Shown one piece after another: positions 34,364 through 44,065 of a DNA stretch of 64,000 nt (position 1 is its first letter; every line of letters starts with the position of its first letter). Source of the DNA: Candidatus Nanopelagicales bacterium (GTDB taxonomy: Bacteria; Actinomycetota; Actinomycetes; S36-B12); contig JAGYJP010000001.1 in NCBI GenBank assembly GCA_018402075.1, forward strand, positions 124,001-188,000, in the 5' to 3' direction. The position numbers and the translations under genes were made by a program. The notes under the pieces were generated by a model. The model was given only the letters and a program-made list of their open reading frames with translations. It was not told the DNA's origin and made no database searches.

Positions 34364-35628
34364 CGGGTAGCGGCAGTGGTGACGGCAATCTCAAATTCAG
34401 GTGCAGTCGATTGAAGTGGCTTTGTAAATTGGGCACCTGTGGCAGAACGTGCCAGCCACTCAGTCCACGGCTCATTCCACACCGTTATTCCATTGCCGTC
34501 ATTTGATTGCCCGCGCGAAGTATTGTTCACAATCACAACGTCACCAACATTATTTTCATTCCACCACCATTGTGCGTTTGAAGTGCTCATGCCTACGCAA
34601 CCGTGCGAGACATTGTCACTTCCTTGGCTGCCCGTGCTCCACGGCGCTGCATGCACATACTCACCGGTATAATTCAGTCGCATGGCATATTCCGCGTACA
34701 CTCGGTAGTAGTCGGGATCAGAAGTACTCGTACCGCCAGTTGCGGCATCCATAATTCGTGAACGCTCCTTACTGAGAAGAACTTTTGTCCCTGAACGAGT
34801 TTCAAATCCTGGTTTACCCGTGGTTACTGGGATAGTCCGCAGTAACTCTCCGTCGCGGTACACGTCCATGGTGTGGGTCTGCGCATCTACCACGCTCACA
34901 ACAGCCGGACGGAACTGAAAATTGACAGTCGTGTTTCTCTTTCCGAATACACCCGGCTTAGCCTGCACTCCAGTGAGATTTACATCTACTTCGACCTGTG
35001 TGCCCCCTGGCCAAAGATCCTTCGGCCTGAACTCGATCTGACGATTATTTGACCAAGACCATGCGCCCAAAATTGGTGTCGATGTTCGGACAGTGAGTGC
35101 TTGCTCGACTTCAAGTCTATTTTCCACTTTTTTATTGAAAGTCACCACAATCGGCAAGCCCACGCCCACGTCTTGGCCTTGACCGGGGGAGACTTTCGCG
35201 GTGAAGAACTTCTCCGGTTCAACGGTAGAAAAGGTCTTAGCAATTTCTCGGGTTCGACCACGGGAGTCAGATCCTGTGGCTTGTATCGAATAGGTTGCCG
35301 AATATTCCAGTGGCTCAGCAGTAGCAGTCCACTGAGAGCCATCCTCGGACATAATGCCGCTGACAGGTCCGTCGGGACCCGTGACGGAGACATTGGTCAA
35401 GATGCCCCCAGTGGCTTCGAGCTGGATGGATGTATCAGGATCAACGGGCGCACTTGAATCGGGAAAAGACAGGATCTCCACTTCTGGATTGGGGTCCTGC
35501 GGGATGGTTGTGACATTGAGTGTTGGTGTGCAGGCAGAAATGGCAAACACCGTAACCGCGCCCAAGACAACAGGTCGGGCGCGACGGCTGGCGGATTTGA
35601 CTCGGGGGGAAGTCACAAATTGCTCCAC
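34360..35628 (-). CDS. L,D-transpeptidase lipoprotein with Ig-like domains
   Basis: This exported enzyme makes 3-3 crosslinks in peptidoglycan. The signal peptide ends at a lipobox (ISAC, about residues 30-33). Two Ig-like domains follow (about 45-145 and 145-250), then a YkuD catalytic domain (about 250-385) with the histidine in VHAAPWS and the SHGCVGM motif carrying the nucleophilic cysteine, and a C-terminal extension rich in Trp. The layout equals mycobacterial LdtMt2. The start is GTG at 35628 without a ribosome site; a TATTCT box is 3 nt upstream. A second GTG four codons later is possible. Confidence 0.92.
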   Translation of the reverse strand: MEQFVTSPRVKSASRRARPVVLGAVTVFAISACTPTLNVTTIPQDPNPEVEILSFPDSSAPVDPDTSIQLEATGGILTNVSVTGPDGPVSGIMSEDGSQWTATAEPLEYSATYSIQATGSDSRGRTREIAKTFSTVEPEKFFTAKVSPGQGQDVGVGLPIVVTFNKKVENRLEVEQALTVRTSTPILGAWSWSNNRQIEFRPKDLWPGGTQVEVDVNLTGVQAKPGVFGKRNTTVNFQFRPAVVSVVDAQTHTMDVYRDGELLRTIPVTTGKPGFETRSGTKVLLSKERSRIMDAATGGTSTSDPDYYRVYAEYAMRLNYTGEYVHAAPWSTGSQGSDNVSHGCVGMSTSNAQWWWNENNVGDVVIVNNTSRGQSNDGNGITVWNEPWTEWLARSATGAQFTKPLQSTAPEFEIAVTTAATR

Positions 35629-35732
35629 ATCAGAATATCGCTCGAAACTTTGTATCTGAGAGTACGACGAAAGTCGACCAAATAACTCAGTGAATCGCGC
35701 ACTCGACTTTTCCCCCCTTACAGATCACCGAT

Positions 35733-36128
35733 TTAGTGGGCGAATTCGCCCCGGTAATACTCAAAAAGCCAGCCGATAAGGGATAAGACCAGAAGTGCGA
35801 CACCTAAAACAATCAACCACACCGCAAAGATCAAGCCAAGGACAACCACCATGGCTGACAGTGCCACCACCAATGGCCACCAGGAGTGGGGGCTATAGAA
35901 GCCATATTCAGGGTCGGCTTCATCGATTTCGCCATCGAGTCGATCCTCAGGACGTGGAAACACCCGTTTTGATGTATACAGCGAGTAAAAAGCTATGAGA
36001 AAGGCCAGTGCACCCGTGAGGGCCAAGGCCGTGGTGCCGACTTCATCGCGGCTCAAATACCAGTAAACCGCCGCCAACATCGAATAGAAAACAAAACCAA
36101 GGGCAAATAGGTAACCTTCTACCTTCAT
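35733..36128 (-). CDS. ctaF: Cytochrome c oxidase subunit IV (actinobacterial type)
   Basis: A 131-residue membrane protein with four predicted helices (about 4-24, 33-50, 83-102, 105-124) and the conserved [14 protein letters not shown] segment typical of actinobacterial CtaF. It is an accessory subunit specific to the actinobacterial aa3 oxidase. The start overlaps the ctaD stop by 4 bp, so it is the last gene of ctaC-ctaD-ctaF. Confidence 0.93.
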   Translation of the reverse strand: MKVEGYLFALGFVFYSMLAAVYWYLSRDEVGTTALALTGALAFLIAFYSLYTSKRVFPRPEDRLDGEIDEADPEYGFYSPHSWWPLVVALSAMVVVLGLIFAVWLIVLGVALLVLSLIGWLFEYYRGEFAH

Positions 36129-37831
36129 TTGCTGGCCTCGTTATTCAGAGCTGCTGGGCGCACCGCGGGATGATCGGCAAGTTCGGGATGATGAAGATCA
36201 AATGCGGGACGCTCGGAGCGAATTCTAGGAAGCGTGGTGAAATTGTGTCGTGGCGGTGGGCATGATGTTGCCCATTCAAGTGAGCCACTCCAACCCCACG
36301 GATCATCTACGGTCACCTTAGGTGCGGTCTTCCATGTCTTGAACACATTCCAAATGAAGAAGAATGTAGAGATGCCCAGTATCGCGGCACCTGCTGTGGA
36401 GACGATATTCAACGTTTGAAAGTCATCCATGGGTAGGTAGTCGCCATAGCGGCGGGGCATTCCTTGGACTCCCAGCCAGTGCTGAACCAGGAAGGTAACT
36501 TGGAACCCAATGAAAAGGAGCCAGAAGTGAATCTTGCCGAGTTTTTCATCCAGCATTTTACCGGTCATCTTGGGCCACCAGAAATAGAGACCCGCAAACA
36601 TCATGAACACAACGGTTCCAAATACCGTGTAGTGGAAATGAGCAACCACGAAATAGGAATCGGAAACATGGAAATCTAATGGTGGTGCCGACAAAATGAT
36701 GCCGGTCAAACCGCCGAAGAGGAAGGTGAACAAAAAGCCCATGGTCCAGAGCATGGGTGTGTCATAAGAGATCGAACCTTTCCACATGGTGCCGATCCAG
36801 TTGAAAAATTTCACACCTGTGGGCACGGCGATCAACATGGTCATGAACGCAAAGAACGGCAGATATACAGAGCCTGTGACATACATGTGGTGAGCCCAGA
36901 CGGCTATGGACAGCGCACCAATAGCCATGGTCGCGAAAATCAAACCCTTGTAGCCAAAAATTGGCTTACGCGCGAAAGTCGGGATGATTTCGCTGGCAAT
37001 ACCGAAGAAGGGCAATGCAATGATGTAGACCTCAGGATGTCCAAAGAACCAGAACAGATGCTGCCACAAAATGGCACCACCATTTTCTGGAGCAAATACC
37101 AGTGACCCGTATTGACGGTCAATAAAGGCTACGGCCAGCAAAGCTGCGAGCACGGGGAAGGCGATCAGAACGAGAACGCTTGTGATGAGAATTGTCCAGG
37201 TGAAAATTGGCATCCGGAACATGGTCATTCCTGGCGCCCGCATGGTGAAAATGGTCGTGATGAAGTTCACCGAGCCAAGAATCGTGCCCAATCCACCCAA
37301 GGTGAGACCAAGAAGCCACAAATCCGCGCCGACTTCAGGAGAGTTGACCGCATTACTCAATGGTGCATAAGCGAACCAACCGAAGGCTGCTGCACCCCCA
37401 GGCGTGAAGAAGCCTGCTGCCACGATGAGACCGCCAAAGAGGAACAACCAGTAACCAAACATGTTCAAACGAGGGAAAGCGACATCAGGTGCGCCGATTT
37501 GCAACGGCATGATGACGTTGCCGAAGCCCACAAAAAGTGGGGTAGCAAAGAGGAAGAGCATGATCGTTCCGTGCATGGTGAACAACTGGTTGTACTGCTC
37601 GAGGGAAACAACCTGCATTCCGGGAATAGCTAATTCGGCGCGAATAACAAGAGCCATAAGGCCAGCAAGAAAGAACCACAACATTGAAGTAATTAGGTAC
37701 ATGTATCCGATAACTTTGTGATCGGTAGAGGTCACCCAGTTAACTATTGCCGCGCCCAAGCTCTTCTTGCGCCGAGGAGTCGCGCTCTCGGGGATTGGCG
37801 AAGTCGTGGGACGCTCGTTGAGAATTGTCAT
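36125..37831 (-). CDS. ctaD: Cytochrome c oxidase subunit I
   Basis: The 568-residue catalytic subunit of the aa3 oxidase, with twelve transmembrane helices. The heme a ligand in TMHGTIM, the CuB region with HPEVYI and the HHMYVTG histidines, and the VAHFHY segment that ligates heme a3 and a are all present. It has an AGGAGCGG ribosome site. The start overlaps the ctaC stop by 4 bp. It forms the terminal oxidase of the bcc-aa3 supercomplex together with the qcrCAB products. Confidence 0.96.
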   Translation of the reverse strand: MTILNERPTTSPIPESATPRRKKSLGAAIVNWVTSTDHKVIGYMYLITSMLWFFLAGLMALVIRAELAIPGMQVVSLEQYNQLFTMHGTIMLFLFATPLFVGFGNVIMPLQIGAPDVAFPRLNMFGYWLFLFGGLIVAAGFFTPGGAAAFGWFAYAPLSNAVNSPEVGADLWLLGLTLGGLGTILGSVNFITTIFTMRAPGMTMFRMPIFTWTILITSVLVLIAFPVLAALLAVAFIDRQYGSLVFAPENGGAILWQHLFWFFGHPEVYIIALPFFGIASEIIPTFARKPIFGYKGLIFATMAIGALSIAVWAHHMYVTGSVYLPFFAFMTMLIAVPTGVKFFNWIGTMWKGSISYDTPMLWTMGFLFTFLFGGLTGIILSAPPLDFHVSDSYFVVAHFHYTVFGTVVFMMFAGLYFWWPKMTGKMLDEKLGKIHFWLLFIGFQVTFLVQHWLGVQGMPRRYGDYLPMDDFQTLNIVSTAGAAILGISTFFFIWNVFKTWKTAPKVTVDDPWGWSGSLEWATSCPPPRHNFTTLPRIRSERPAFDLHHPELADHPAVRPAALNNEASK

Positions 37832-38688
37832 AGTGTCCGCTCCTGAGGTAACTGGCCTTCTTCACTTGATCGGCCTGTTTGAATAGTGCCAGTCTGACCC
37901 TTGGCCCTGAGATCCGCAATATATGCATCAAACTCGGGGCGTTCTACAACCTTGACGTTAAAAAGCATCTGAGAGTGGTAGGTGCCGCACAATTCAGCAC
38001 ACTTGCCCGCATACGTTCCGATTTTGTCTGGAGTAAGTTCAAAAACGTTGGTTTTTCCGGGGATGATATCCATTTTGAAAAGGAAGGAGGGAACCCAGAA
38101 GGAGTGGATGACGTCGGGGGACGTGAGCTCGAACCGCACTTTTTCATCGACTGGAAGCACCAAGGTCGGCATTTGCAACTCAGCGATAGCGGGATCGTCT
38201 GAGACAAACTGTGAATCGACCGGCATGCCGAGCGCATAAACATCTTCGTCCAAGTAGTTGAAGGCCCATGACCAGCGGAAGCCCACAACATTAACTGTTT
38301 GACTCTGGTCATTATCCAAGGTCAAAATCTCGCTTTGGTCCTTCGCGGTGAACCAGAAAAGTCCGAAGATCATGATGAGGGGAACAACCGTGTAGAGGAG
38401 TTCAATAGGGATGTTGTACTTAGTTTGCTCCGGGACCTCGTTAATTCTTCTCCTGCGATACGCAATGATGGCCCAGATCATCAGACCCCAGGTCACAATG
38501 CCAACGGCCCAGGCCGCAATCCACGAGCCATTCCACAGGTTCTGAATGATGGGTGCTTCTACTGTGGCGGGCTCCGGAAGGTCGAAAAAGAACGCTTCAT
38601 TTGCGGTGCAGCCACTGAGCAGGAGAACACCTGTAATCAGGCCAACGCCTAAAAGTGCCTTCTTGCCTGCACCTGAAGTGCGAGTCAT
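37828..38688 (-). CDS. ctaC: Cytochrome c oxidase subunit II (CuA)
   Basis: The 286-residue subunit accepts electrons through its dinuclear CuA centre, whose ligands are visible in [14 protein letters not shown] plus an upstream histidine in VIHSFWVP. It is made as a lipoprotein (LLSGC lipobox at about 22-26) and has two transmembrane helices. ATG at 38688 is chosen for its GAAGG site and proper signal peptide; the frame extends to 38754 but without support. First gene of ctaCDF. Confidence 0.95.
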   Translation of the reverse strand: MTRTSGAGKKALLGVGLITGVLLLSGCTANEAFFFDLPEPATVEAPIIQNLWNGSWIAAWAVGIVTWGLMIWAIIAYRRRRINEVPEQTKYNIPIELLYTVVPLIMIFGLFWFTAKDQSEILTLDNDQSQTVNVVGFRWSWAFNYLDEDVYALGMPVDSQFVSDDPAIAELQMPTLVLPVDEKVRFELTSPDVIHSFWVPSFLFKMDIIPGKTNVFELTPDKIGTYAGKCAELCGTYHSQMLFNVKVVERPEFDAYIADLRAKGQTGTIQTGRSSEEGQLPQERTL

Positions 38689-38836
38689 TCCACAACCTTC
38701 ACAAGTCGGTTCCGCAGAACGGATTTTGGTTAGAAAATGCGGCGCACCGCACACCTGAGACTATCGCACGACTTCAGTTATTTCTCCTCAGGGTTACGAG
38801 GAAAAAACAACGAATTCATCACACAACGCACCGTGA

Positions 38837-38864
38837 TTCACAAAGTCACGATCATGGGTACTGT
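38837..38864 (+). promoter_or_regulatory. Promoter of leaderless desulfurase-like gene
   Basis: TTCACA (38837-38842), a 16-nt spacer, TACTGT (38859-38864), then 6 nt to the GTG start at 38871. An inverted repeat CGTGA-9-TCACG (38832-38850) overlaps the -35 and could bind a regulator. Confidence 0.6.
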
Positions 38865-38870
38865 AAGGGC

Positions 38871-40001
38871 GTGACTTATGTCCCATTTCACATAAATCTT
38901 GACTCCATAGCAGGAGCGCCCATGTCTCCCGGCGTGCTCGCAGCTTGGCAGAGTGCCGCCCAGCAGGCATTTTCTGACCCAGCCCGCATGCACCATGTCG
39001 GCCGTCAAGCTGGCTTACTCTTGGAGTCGGCCCGATCCAGTATTGCATCGAGCCTTGAAGTCAATTCATCACAAGTGTTCTTTGCCGCTTCGGGTCCAGA
39101 GGCCCTCCGGTCAGCGATTCAGGGTGTCTATCGACAGCGACAGAGGATTTCCCGTCGAGTGATCGCTTCTGAGATTGAGTCAATGGCCGTGCTCAACTCA
39201 ATCCACAACCTGGTGACCACCGAAGGAGCTGAATACATATCTATTCCTGCGCTCTTCACGGGATCCCTGAATCTGGACTCCATGCGGGAAGCACTAAATG
39301 ACGGAGCGGCCCTAGTTTGTGTACAACTTGCTAACGCTGAAGTCGGTACTCGCCAACCATTTTCCGAAGTGCTCCACATGGCACAATCACATGGAATACC
39401 TGCCATCTCTGACGCAACGGGGGTGATCAGCCACGATTCACTCCCCCAAGAATTTGATCTTCTGGTAGCCCCCGCTAGGGATTGGGGTGGGCCACCGGGT
39501 GTCGCGATTATGGTGACCGGTTCGCATTTTCATTGGCGTCCAGAAGAAGCTCCCGACCGTGGTTGGATCGGCGGTTTTCCCGATATCCCCGCAGCTGTAG
39601 CCGCAGCAGTTGCATTGGAGGAGCGCGCCAACTGGGAGGTTACTGCCGACAAAAATCGTCATCTGATTCACACTATTCGGCAATCACTTGCAGGCATGAA
39701 CGAGCAAGGAATTCAGTGCACGGGCGATTCACAAAATCGATTGCCACACATTGTCACTTTTTCACTTCAAGGGGCGGCAGCCGGAGCCCTCGTGACGGAA
39801 TTGGACAAACGCGGAATCTATGTTGCGTCAGGTTCGGCATGTACAGCAGATTCCAGAATGCCATCGCATGTTTTGCATGCCATGGGAATACCGAGTGAAT
39901 CAAGTATCAGAATCTCTCTTTCCCATACATCTTCCGTCGAGGATATTGGCACCTTTTTAAACGCCCTGCCCGAAGCAATCGACATCGTTGTTAACAACTA
40001 G
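38871..40001 (+). CDS. Cysteine desulfurase-like protein lacking the PLP lysine
   Basis: The 376-residue protein has the class V aminotransferase/NifS fold and keeps the mobile active-site loop GSACTADSRMPSHVL with C324, yet the PLP-binding core is eroded. The canonical HK pair is R203-D204 (PARDWGGPPG), so the Schiff-base lysine is absent. The EHH stretch is replaced by IES, the Gln after the PLP-aspartate is Gly (DATG), and the N-terminal DAATTP motif is altered. It probably cannot act as a normal desulfurase. The orthologous position in Streptomyces holds an apparently normal NifS-like enzyme. The start is GTG with a TACTGT box 6 nt upstream. It overlaps aat by 4 bp. Confidence 0.82.
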   Translation: MTYVPFHINLDSIAGAPMSPGVLAAWQSAAQQAFSDPARMHHVGRQAGLLLESARSSIASSLEVNSSQVFFAASGPEALRSAIQGVYRQRQRISRRVIASEIESMAVLNSIHNLVTTEGAEYISIPALFTGSLNLDSMREALNDGAALVCVQLANAEVGTRQPFSEVLHMAQSHGIPAISDATGVISHDSLPQEFDLLVAPARDWGGPPGVAIMVTGSHFHWRPEEAPDRGWIGGFPDIPAAVAAAVALEERANWEVTADKNRHLIHTIRQSLAGMNEQGIQCTGDSQNRLPHIVTFSLQGAAAGALVTELDKRGIYVASGSACTADSRMPSHVLHAMGIPSESSIRISLSHTSSVEDIGTFLNALPEAIDIVVNN

Positions 40002-40696
40002 CCAAAGCAGCTAGCAGTTGGCAATACGGTGCGCAAACGCTGGATGTAATCTCTACGAGAGATTTCAATAACTCCCATACTCCCCAAATGATCTGTGCGC
40101 CACTGCACATCAAGCAGGCGACTCCCACCGCAGGACCTCAATTTTTCCACAAGATGAACTAGGGCCACCTTTGATGCATCCCTCTCCACATGGAACATTG
40201 ACTCTCCCGCGAATAAACCACCGAGCTCAATTCCATAAAGTCCACCAACTAGTTGTCCTTCTCGATTCCATACCTCTACCGAGTGCGCAAAGCCCAACTG
40301 ATGCAGTTGAGAGTACGTTTCGATGAACTCATCCGTGATCCATTGATCTTTTTCCAATGGGCGTTGACAGAACGACATCACGTCGGTGAAGCGAGTGTCA
40401 TGTGTCACCGTGAAGTTTCGTTGTGATCTGCGAAGGGATCGACTGACATGAACCGCCTCAAGTGGCAAAATTCCGCGAGGATTCGGTGACCACCAGGCCA
40501 GCTGGCCTCGTAGATCCGTGCCTTCTCGACTGAGGTGCATTGGGAAAAGGCCATTGGCATATGCCTGCAGGACGGTGGCTTGATCGAGTTCAGCACCTAT
40601 GGCAACAACATCGCTTTCGGGATTGGATTCCAGTGGGTCCGGGAGTGACCATGCCGACTCCGGTAGAACTTTTCCTCCTGCAACAATCCCGCCCAC
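39998..40696 (-). CDS. aat: Leucyl/phenylalanyl-tRNA--protein transferase
   Basis: The enzyme attaches Leu or Phe to N-terminal Lys/Arg of proteins, marking them for ClpS/ClpAP-type degradation (N-end rule). Family motifs WWSPNPRGILPL, GGLYGIELGGLFAGESMF and the C-terminal LLDVQW are intact. I chose GTG at 40696, 13 bp after the adoK stop, giving 232 residues, the usual size; the open frame continues to 40834 inside adoK. An AGGAGG sequence lies just inside the chosen start, so the true start could be slightly further downstream. Probably co-transcribed with adoK. Confidence 0.9.
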   Translation of the reverse strand: MGGIVAGGKVLPESAWSLPDPLESNPESDVVAIGAELDQATVLQAYANGLFPMHLSREGTDLRGQLAWWSPNPRGILPLEAVHVSRSLRRSQRNFTVTHDTRFTDVMSFCQRPLEKDQWITDEFIETYSQLHQLGFAHSVEVWNREGQLVGGLYGIELGGLFAGESMFHVERDASKVALVHLVEKLRSCGGSRLLDVQWRTDHLGSMGVIEISRRDYIQRLRTVLPTASCFG

Positions 40697-40709
40697 GGAA
40701 ATGTTTGCC

Positions 40710-41696
40710 TTATGGTCGAGGACAGGAAATGTGTGCCTGAACTTCCGCTGCCGCAGGTTCGCCATAACTCTGAGCCATGCGTTCGAGGAAATGCTGCTGG
40801 GCAAGTTCGTACTCTTGGGTTCCGACCGTCTCAATGACGTACGTGGCCAGTAACGATCCCACCTGCGCAGAACGTTGATCGGTGAGACCCCATGCTTGTC
40901 CGGTTAAAAAACCTGCCCTGAACGCATCTCCCACCCCAGTGGGATCAGCTTTACGCAACTCCTCGGCAATGGGCACTTCCACACTCGATTCACCACGTCG
41001 ATCAATACGGGCACCCTTAGAGCCTAATGTGGTAACTCTCACCTCCACCATATGAGAAATATCTTGGCTACTCCAACCGGTCTTTTGTTCAATCAGTGCT
41101 GACTCATACTCATTGGTGAACAAGTATTGAGCACCCTCAATGAGCGGTTTGACTTCCTCCCCACTCATGCGTGCTAACTGCTGCGATGGATCAGCTGCAA
41201 ATGGGTAACCGCGAAATCGACATTCATCGGTATGGCGCTGCATGGCGAGCGGATCATTCGCGCCAATAAGCACTATGTCAGCGGTACCTGCTTTGTCGAC
41301 AATCGGCTTGAGTTCAATATTGCGAGCTTCTGACATGGCACCTGCATAAAAGGTCGCTATCTGATTCTGTTCTGCGTCAGTAGTGCAAACAAAACGGGCA
41401 GTGTGTGCTGAATCTGACACATGTACGCCACTTGTATCCACTCCGTGCCTGTTGAGCCAGCTTTCGTAATCGGCAAAGTCTGGTCCGACGGCCCCTACGA
41501 GGATCGGGTTAAGGCCAAGACATCCCATGCCAAACGCAATATTTGGGGCAACTCCACCGCGACGGATTTCCAGTTCATCGACCAGAAAGGAGAGGGACAC
41601 CTTATCTAGTTTGCCCTCAACAAGAGAATCAACAAAGTTGCCAGGAAATGTCATCAGATGATCGGTTGCAATAGAACCAGTTATGAGTATCGCCAC
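40710..41696 (-). CDS. adoK: PfkB-family adenosine kinase
   Basis: A 328-residue ribokinase-superfamily enzyme closely matching the M. tuberculosis adenosine kinase in motifs: TGSIATDHLMTFPG at the start, LVGAVGPDFADY, IGANDP, AADPSQQLARMSGEE, LFTNEYE and the catalytic DPTGVGDAF. It salvages adenosine to AMP. Genomic order (ctaC, desulfurase-like, adoK, erpA) also fits mycobacteria. GTG at 41696 is chosen since the fold begins there; a TAGGCT box lies 8 nt upstream. The frame is open to 41744. Confidence 0.88.
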   Translation of the reverse strand: MAILITGSIATDHLMTFPGNFVDSLVEGKLDKVSLSFLVDELEIRRGGVAPNIAFGMGCLGLNPILVGAVGPDFADYESWLNRHGVDTSGVHVSDSAHTARFVCTTDAEQNQIATFYAGAMSEARNIELKPIVDKAGTADIVLIGANDPLAMQRHTDECRFRGYPFAADPSQQLARMSGEEVKPLIEGAQYLFTNEYESALIEQKTGWSSQDISHMVEVRVTTLGSKGARIDRRGESSVEVPIAEELRKADPTGVGDAFRAGFLTGQAWGLTDQRSAQVGSLLATYVIETVGTQEYELAQQHFLERMAQSYGEPAAAEVQAHISCPRP

Positions 41697-41799
41697 GATG
41701 CGAGAGCCTACCCGCCCTACTGCAAAAAATTCTTGAACACGCAAATAAACCCTGACATCACAACAAAACGTCTAGGAAAACCTCGAACTGTTTAACCTT

Positions 41800-42189
41800 C
41801 TAGTGGAAGGAATCCCCACATGCACACGAACCGGTGGCATTCGGATTATCAATCGTGAATCCTTGCTTCTCAATGGTGTCCACAAAATCAATGGTGGCAC
41901 CACTCAAATAAGGAGCACTCATGCGATCGGTCACAACACTGACACCGTTGAAATCCTTGGTGACATCGCCATCCAGATTGCGGTCATCGAAGAAGAGTTG
42001 ATAACGCAGGCCAGAACAGCCACCAGGCTGAACAGCTATGCGGAGGGCGAGGTCATCGCGCCCTTCGGATTCAAGAAGAACTTTCACCTTGTCCGCCGCT
42101 GCATCGCTGAGCAGGAGGCCATCGGTTCCGGAAACTAAGGTTTCGGATACTGAGGTTTCGGATACTGAGGAATCAGTAGACATGGGCAT
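41800..42189 (-). CDS. erpA: Iron-sulfur cluster insertion protein (A-type carrier)
   Basis: A 129-residue A-type carrier that hands Fe-S clusters to apoproteins. The three cluster cysteines are in GGCSGLRY and GSCACGD. The N-terminal 25 residues are low-complexity (SVSET repeated, from a 15-bp duplication at 42137-42166) and replace the usual short start. ATG at 42189 is preceded by AGGAAGCGA; the frame continues to 42243. It is divergent from nadA, whose product needs a [4Fe-4S] cluster. Confidence 0.92.
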   Translation of the reverse strand: MPMSTDSSVSETSVSETLVSGTDGLLLSDAAADKVKVLLESEGRDDLALRIAVQPGGCSGLRYQLFFDDRNLDGDVTKDFNGVSVVTDRMSAPYLSGATIDFVDTIEKQGFTIDNPNATGSCACGDSFH

Positions 42190-42280
42190 TCTCGCTTCCT
42201 GAATAACATCGTGCGGCCGCCGGAAAACTTCCGTCAGGGACAAGGGTATGCCTCAACCGCTATTTATGCACGCCCCGCCC

Positions 42281-42322
42281 CTGAATCGCGCACCCAAAAT
42301 CGCGCACCCTGAATCGCGCAAG
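42281..42322. repeat. 14-bp tandem repeat, 3 imperfect copies upstream of nadA
   Basis: Three adjacent 14-bp units sharing AATCGCGCA (42281-42294, 42295-42308, 42309-42322) lie in the divergent erpA/nadA intergenic region, ending 26 bp before the nadA start. They could be iterated operator sites or a simple tandem duplication. Confidence 0.8.
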
Positions 42323-42348
42323 CTCCCATCCAGTAGGACAATGCTCAT

Positions 42349-43539
42349 ATGGCTGGACCTTTTATCGATCCCGCTCCCTCACCATTGGCCCTACTCTTGC
42401 TGGGCAATAACGCCGATGCTGATAGTGAGCGCGGGGTCGAATGCCCCGGAGATCTACCGCCCGCCTCTGATCCGGACCTTGTTGAACGCGCCCGCAAGGC
42501 AAAGGAGGTCCTTGGCGAGAGAGTGTTCATTCTGGGCCATCACTATCAGCGCGACGAAGTTATTCAATTCGCTGACGTCACCGGCGATTCCTTCAAATTG
42601 GCACAAAAGGCCGCCGCAATGCCCCAAGCCGAATTCATTGTCTTTTGCGGAGTTCACTTCATGGCAGAGAGCGCCGATATTTTGACTTCGGATAACCAGA
42701 AAGTTGTCCTTCCAGATCTTGCAGCAGGTTGTTCCATGGCCGATATGGCTGAGATCACTCAGGTGGAACAGTGTTGGGCCGATTTAATCGAAGCAGGAGT
42801 GGCTGAGACCACCATTCCCATCACATACATGAATTCCACTGCGGCTATCAAAGCATTTACCGGGCGCCACGGAGGTTCAATCTGTACATCAAGTAATGCG
42901 CAGCGAAGCATGCAATGGGCATTCGAAAAAGGGGAAAAAATTCTCTTTCTGCCCGACCAGCATTTAGGCCGAAATACTGCGGTCAGGGATTTGGGTTTGA
43001 ACCTGGATGACTGCGTCGTCTATAACCCAAATCGCCCACTAGGCGGGTTAACCCTCGATCAACTTCGCAATGCAAAAGTGATCCTTTGGAAAGGCCACTG
43101 CAGTGTGCACGGTCGTTTCACTTCAGATTGCGTGGACGATGTTCGCGCCAAAGTTCCCGGAATCACCGTGATTGTTCACCCTGAGTGCTCCTATGAAGTT
43201 GTAGAAAAAGCAGACATGGTTGGTTCCACAGAGAAGATCATTGCCACCATTGAAGCAGCACCAGCCGGATCAGCATGGGCAATCGGCACTGAATTGAATC
43301 TCGTTAAGCGACTCGCGCTCGCTCACCCAGACAAAGAGATTGTTTATCTGGATAAAACGATTTGCTTTTGCTCCACCATGAATCGCATTGACCTTCCACA
43401 CCTGGTGTGGTCTCTTGAACAGCTTGCAGCAGGCAACCTGGTTAACCAAATCGCCGTCGATCAAGAAACTTCTGAGTGGGCCGGGGTCGCCCTGGACCGA
43501 ATGCTCAATCTTCCGGGTTCTTCAACGACCGTGGACTGA
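42349..43539 (+). CDS. nadA: Quinolinate synthase A
   Basis: The [4Fe-4S] enzyme condenses iminoaspartate and dihydroxyacetone phosphate to quinolinate in de novo NAD synthesis. GHHYQRDEV, GVHFMAE, the cluster cysteines (in AAGCSMAD, HPECSYE and TICFCSTM) and the STEKI segment are in place. It has 396 residues, the long form common in actinobacteria. nadB and nadC are not adjacent. Its promoter region contains three 14-bp repeats. Confidence 0.94.
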   Translation: MAGPFIDPAPSPLALLLLGNNADADSERGVECPGDLPPASDPDLVERARKAKEVLGERVFILGHHYQRDEVIQFADVTGDSFKLAQKAAAMPQAEFIVFCGVHFMAESADILTSDNQKVVLPDLAAGCSMADMAEITQVEQCWADLIEAGVAETTIPITYMNSTAAIKAFTGRHGGSICTSSNAQRSMQWAFEKGEKILFLPDQHLGRNTAVRDLGLNLDDCVVYNPNRPLGGLTLDQLRNAKVILWKGHCSVHGRFTSDCVDDVRAKVPGITVIVHPECSYEVVEKADMVGSTEKIIATIEAAPAGSAWAIGTELNLVKRLALAHPDKEIVYLDKTICFCSTMNRIDLPHLVWSLEQLAAGNLVNQIAVDQETSEWAGVALDRMLNLPGSSTTVD

Positions 43540-43543
43540 CATT

Positions 43544-44065
43544 TCACTTCGGTTTCGTGATCGGAATTATTACTTCATTCCTTCGCACAAACCAAGGCTT
43601 CCACGGTGGGTCATAGCGAGCCCATTGCGGCTCGCCCGCGATTGAGTACCCATCCTCGAGCACATCAGTTTTGAGCTGTTCGATGCGTCTTTCAACTTCG
43701 CTGAACTTCCACGAACCTGCCCACGTTATAGCCGCGGCCATGTGTTCCGGAAGTTCACGGAGCACAACTCTCGAATCCCCTGGGATTGGCAGGTTGTGCA
43801 CGCTACTTCCGGCCGGCATCACAAAGGAGACGCGCCAGTCCCCTGTCGGCTCACCTTGTGAAGTTGTCGCGGCTTCCTGCAACACTGGTGATGTCATTGT
43901 GATCTTATTTTTTGAGATGTAACCAACGAGAGGACCAAACGCCCTGTTTCCTACTTTGCTGGGTTCACCTCTCATGGAGATTTCTGCCAACACACATGAT
44001 TCATAGAGGCGAATCTGAATCCCTTTAGCTTCGGAGATGACTCGATACTTCTGAACTTCCGTCAC
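43544..44065 (-). CDS. SOUL-family heme-binding protein
   Basis: A 173-residue soluble protein with the SOUL/HBP fold signature: start VISEAKGIQIRLYE, the FGPLVGYI helix, the KITMTSPV strand and the SFVMPAG block. SOUL proteins bind heme or related tetrapyrroles; the bacterial role is unclear. It starts with GTG, overlapping the pspAB stop by 4 bp, so it is the last gene of the psp operon here. Confidence 0.85.
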   Translation of the reverse strand: MTEVQKYRVISEAKGIQIRLYESCVLAEISMRGEPSKVGNRAFGPLVGYISKNKITMTSPVLQEAATTSQGEPTGDWRVSFVMPAGSSVHNLPIPGDSRVVLRELPEHMAAAITWAGSWKFSEVERRIEQLKTDVLEDGYSIAGEPQWARYDPPWKPWFVRRNEVIIPITKPK

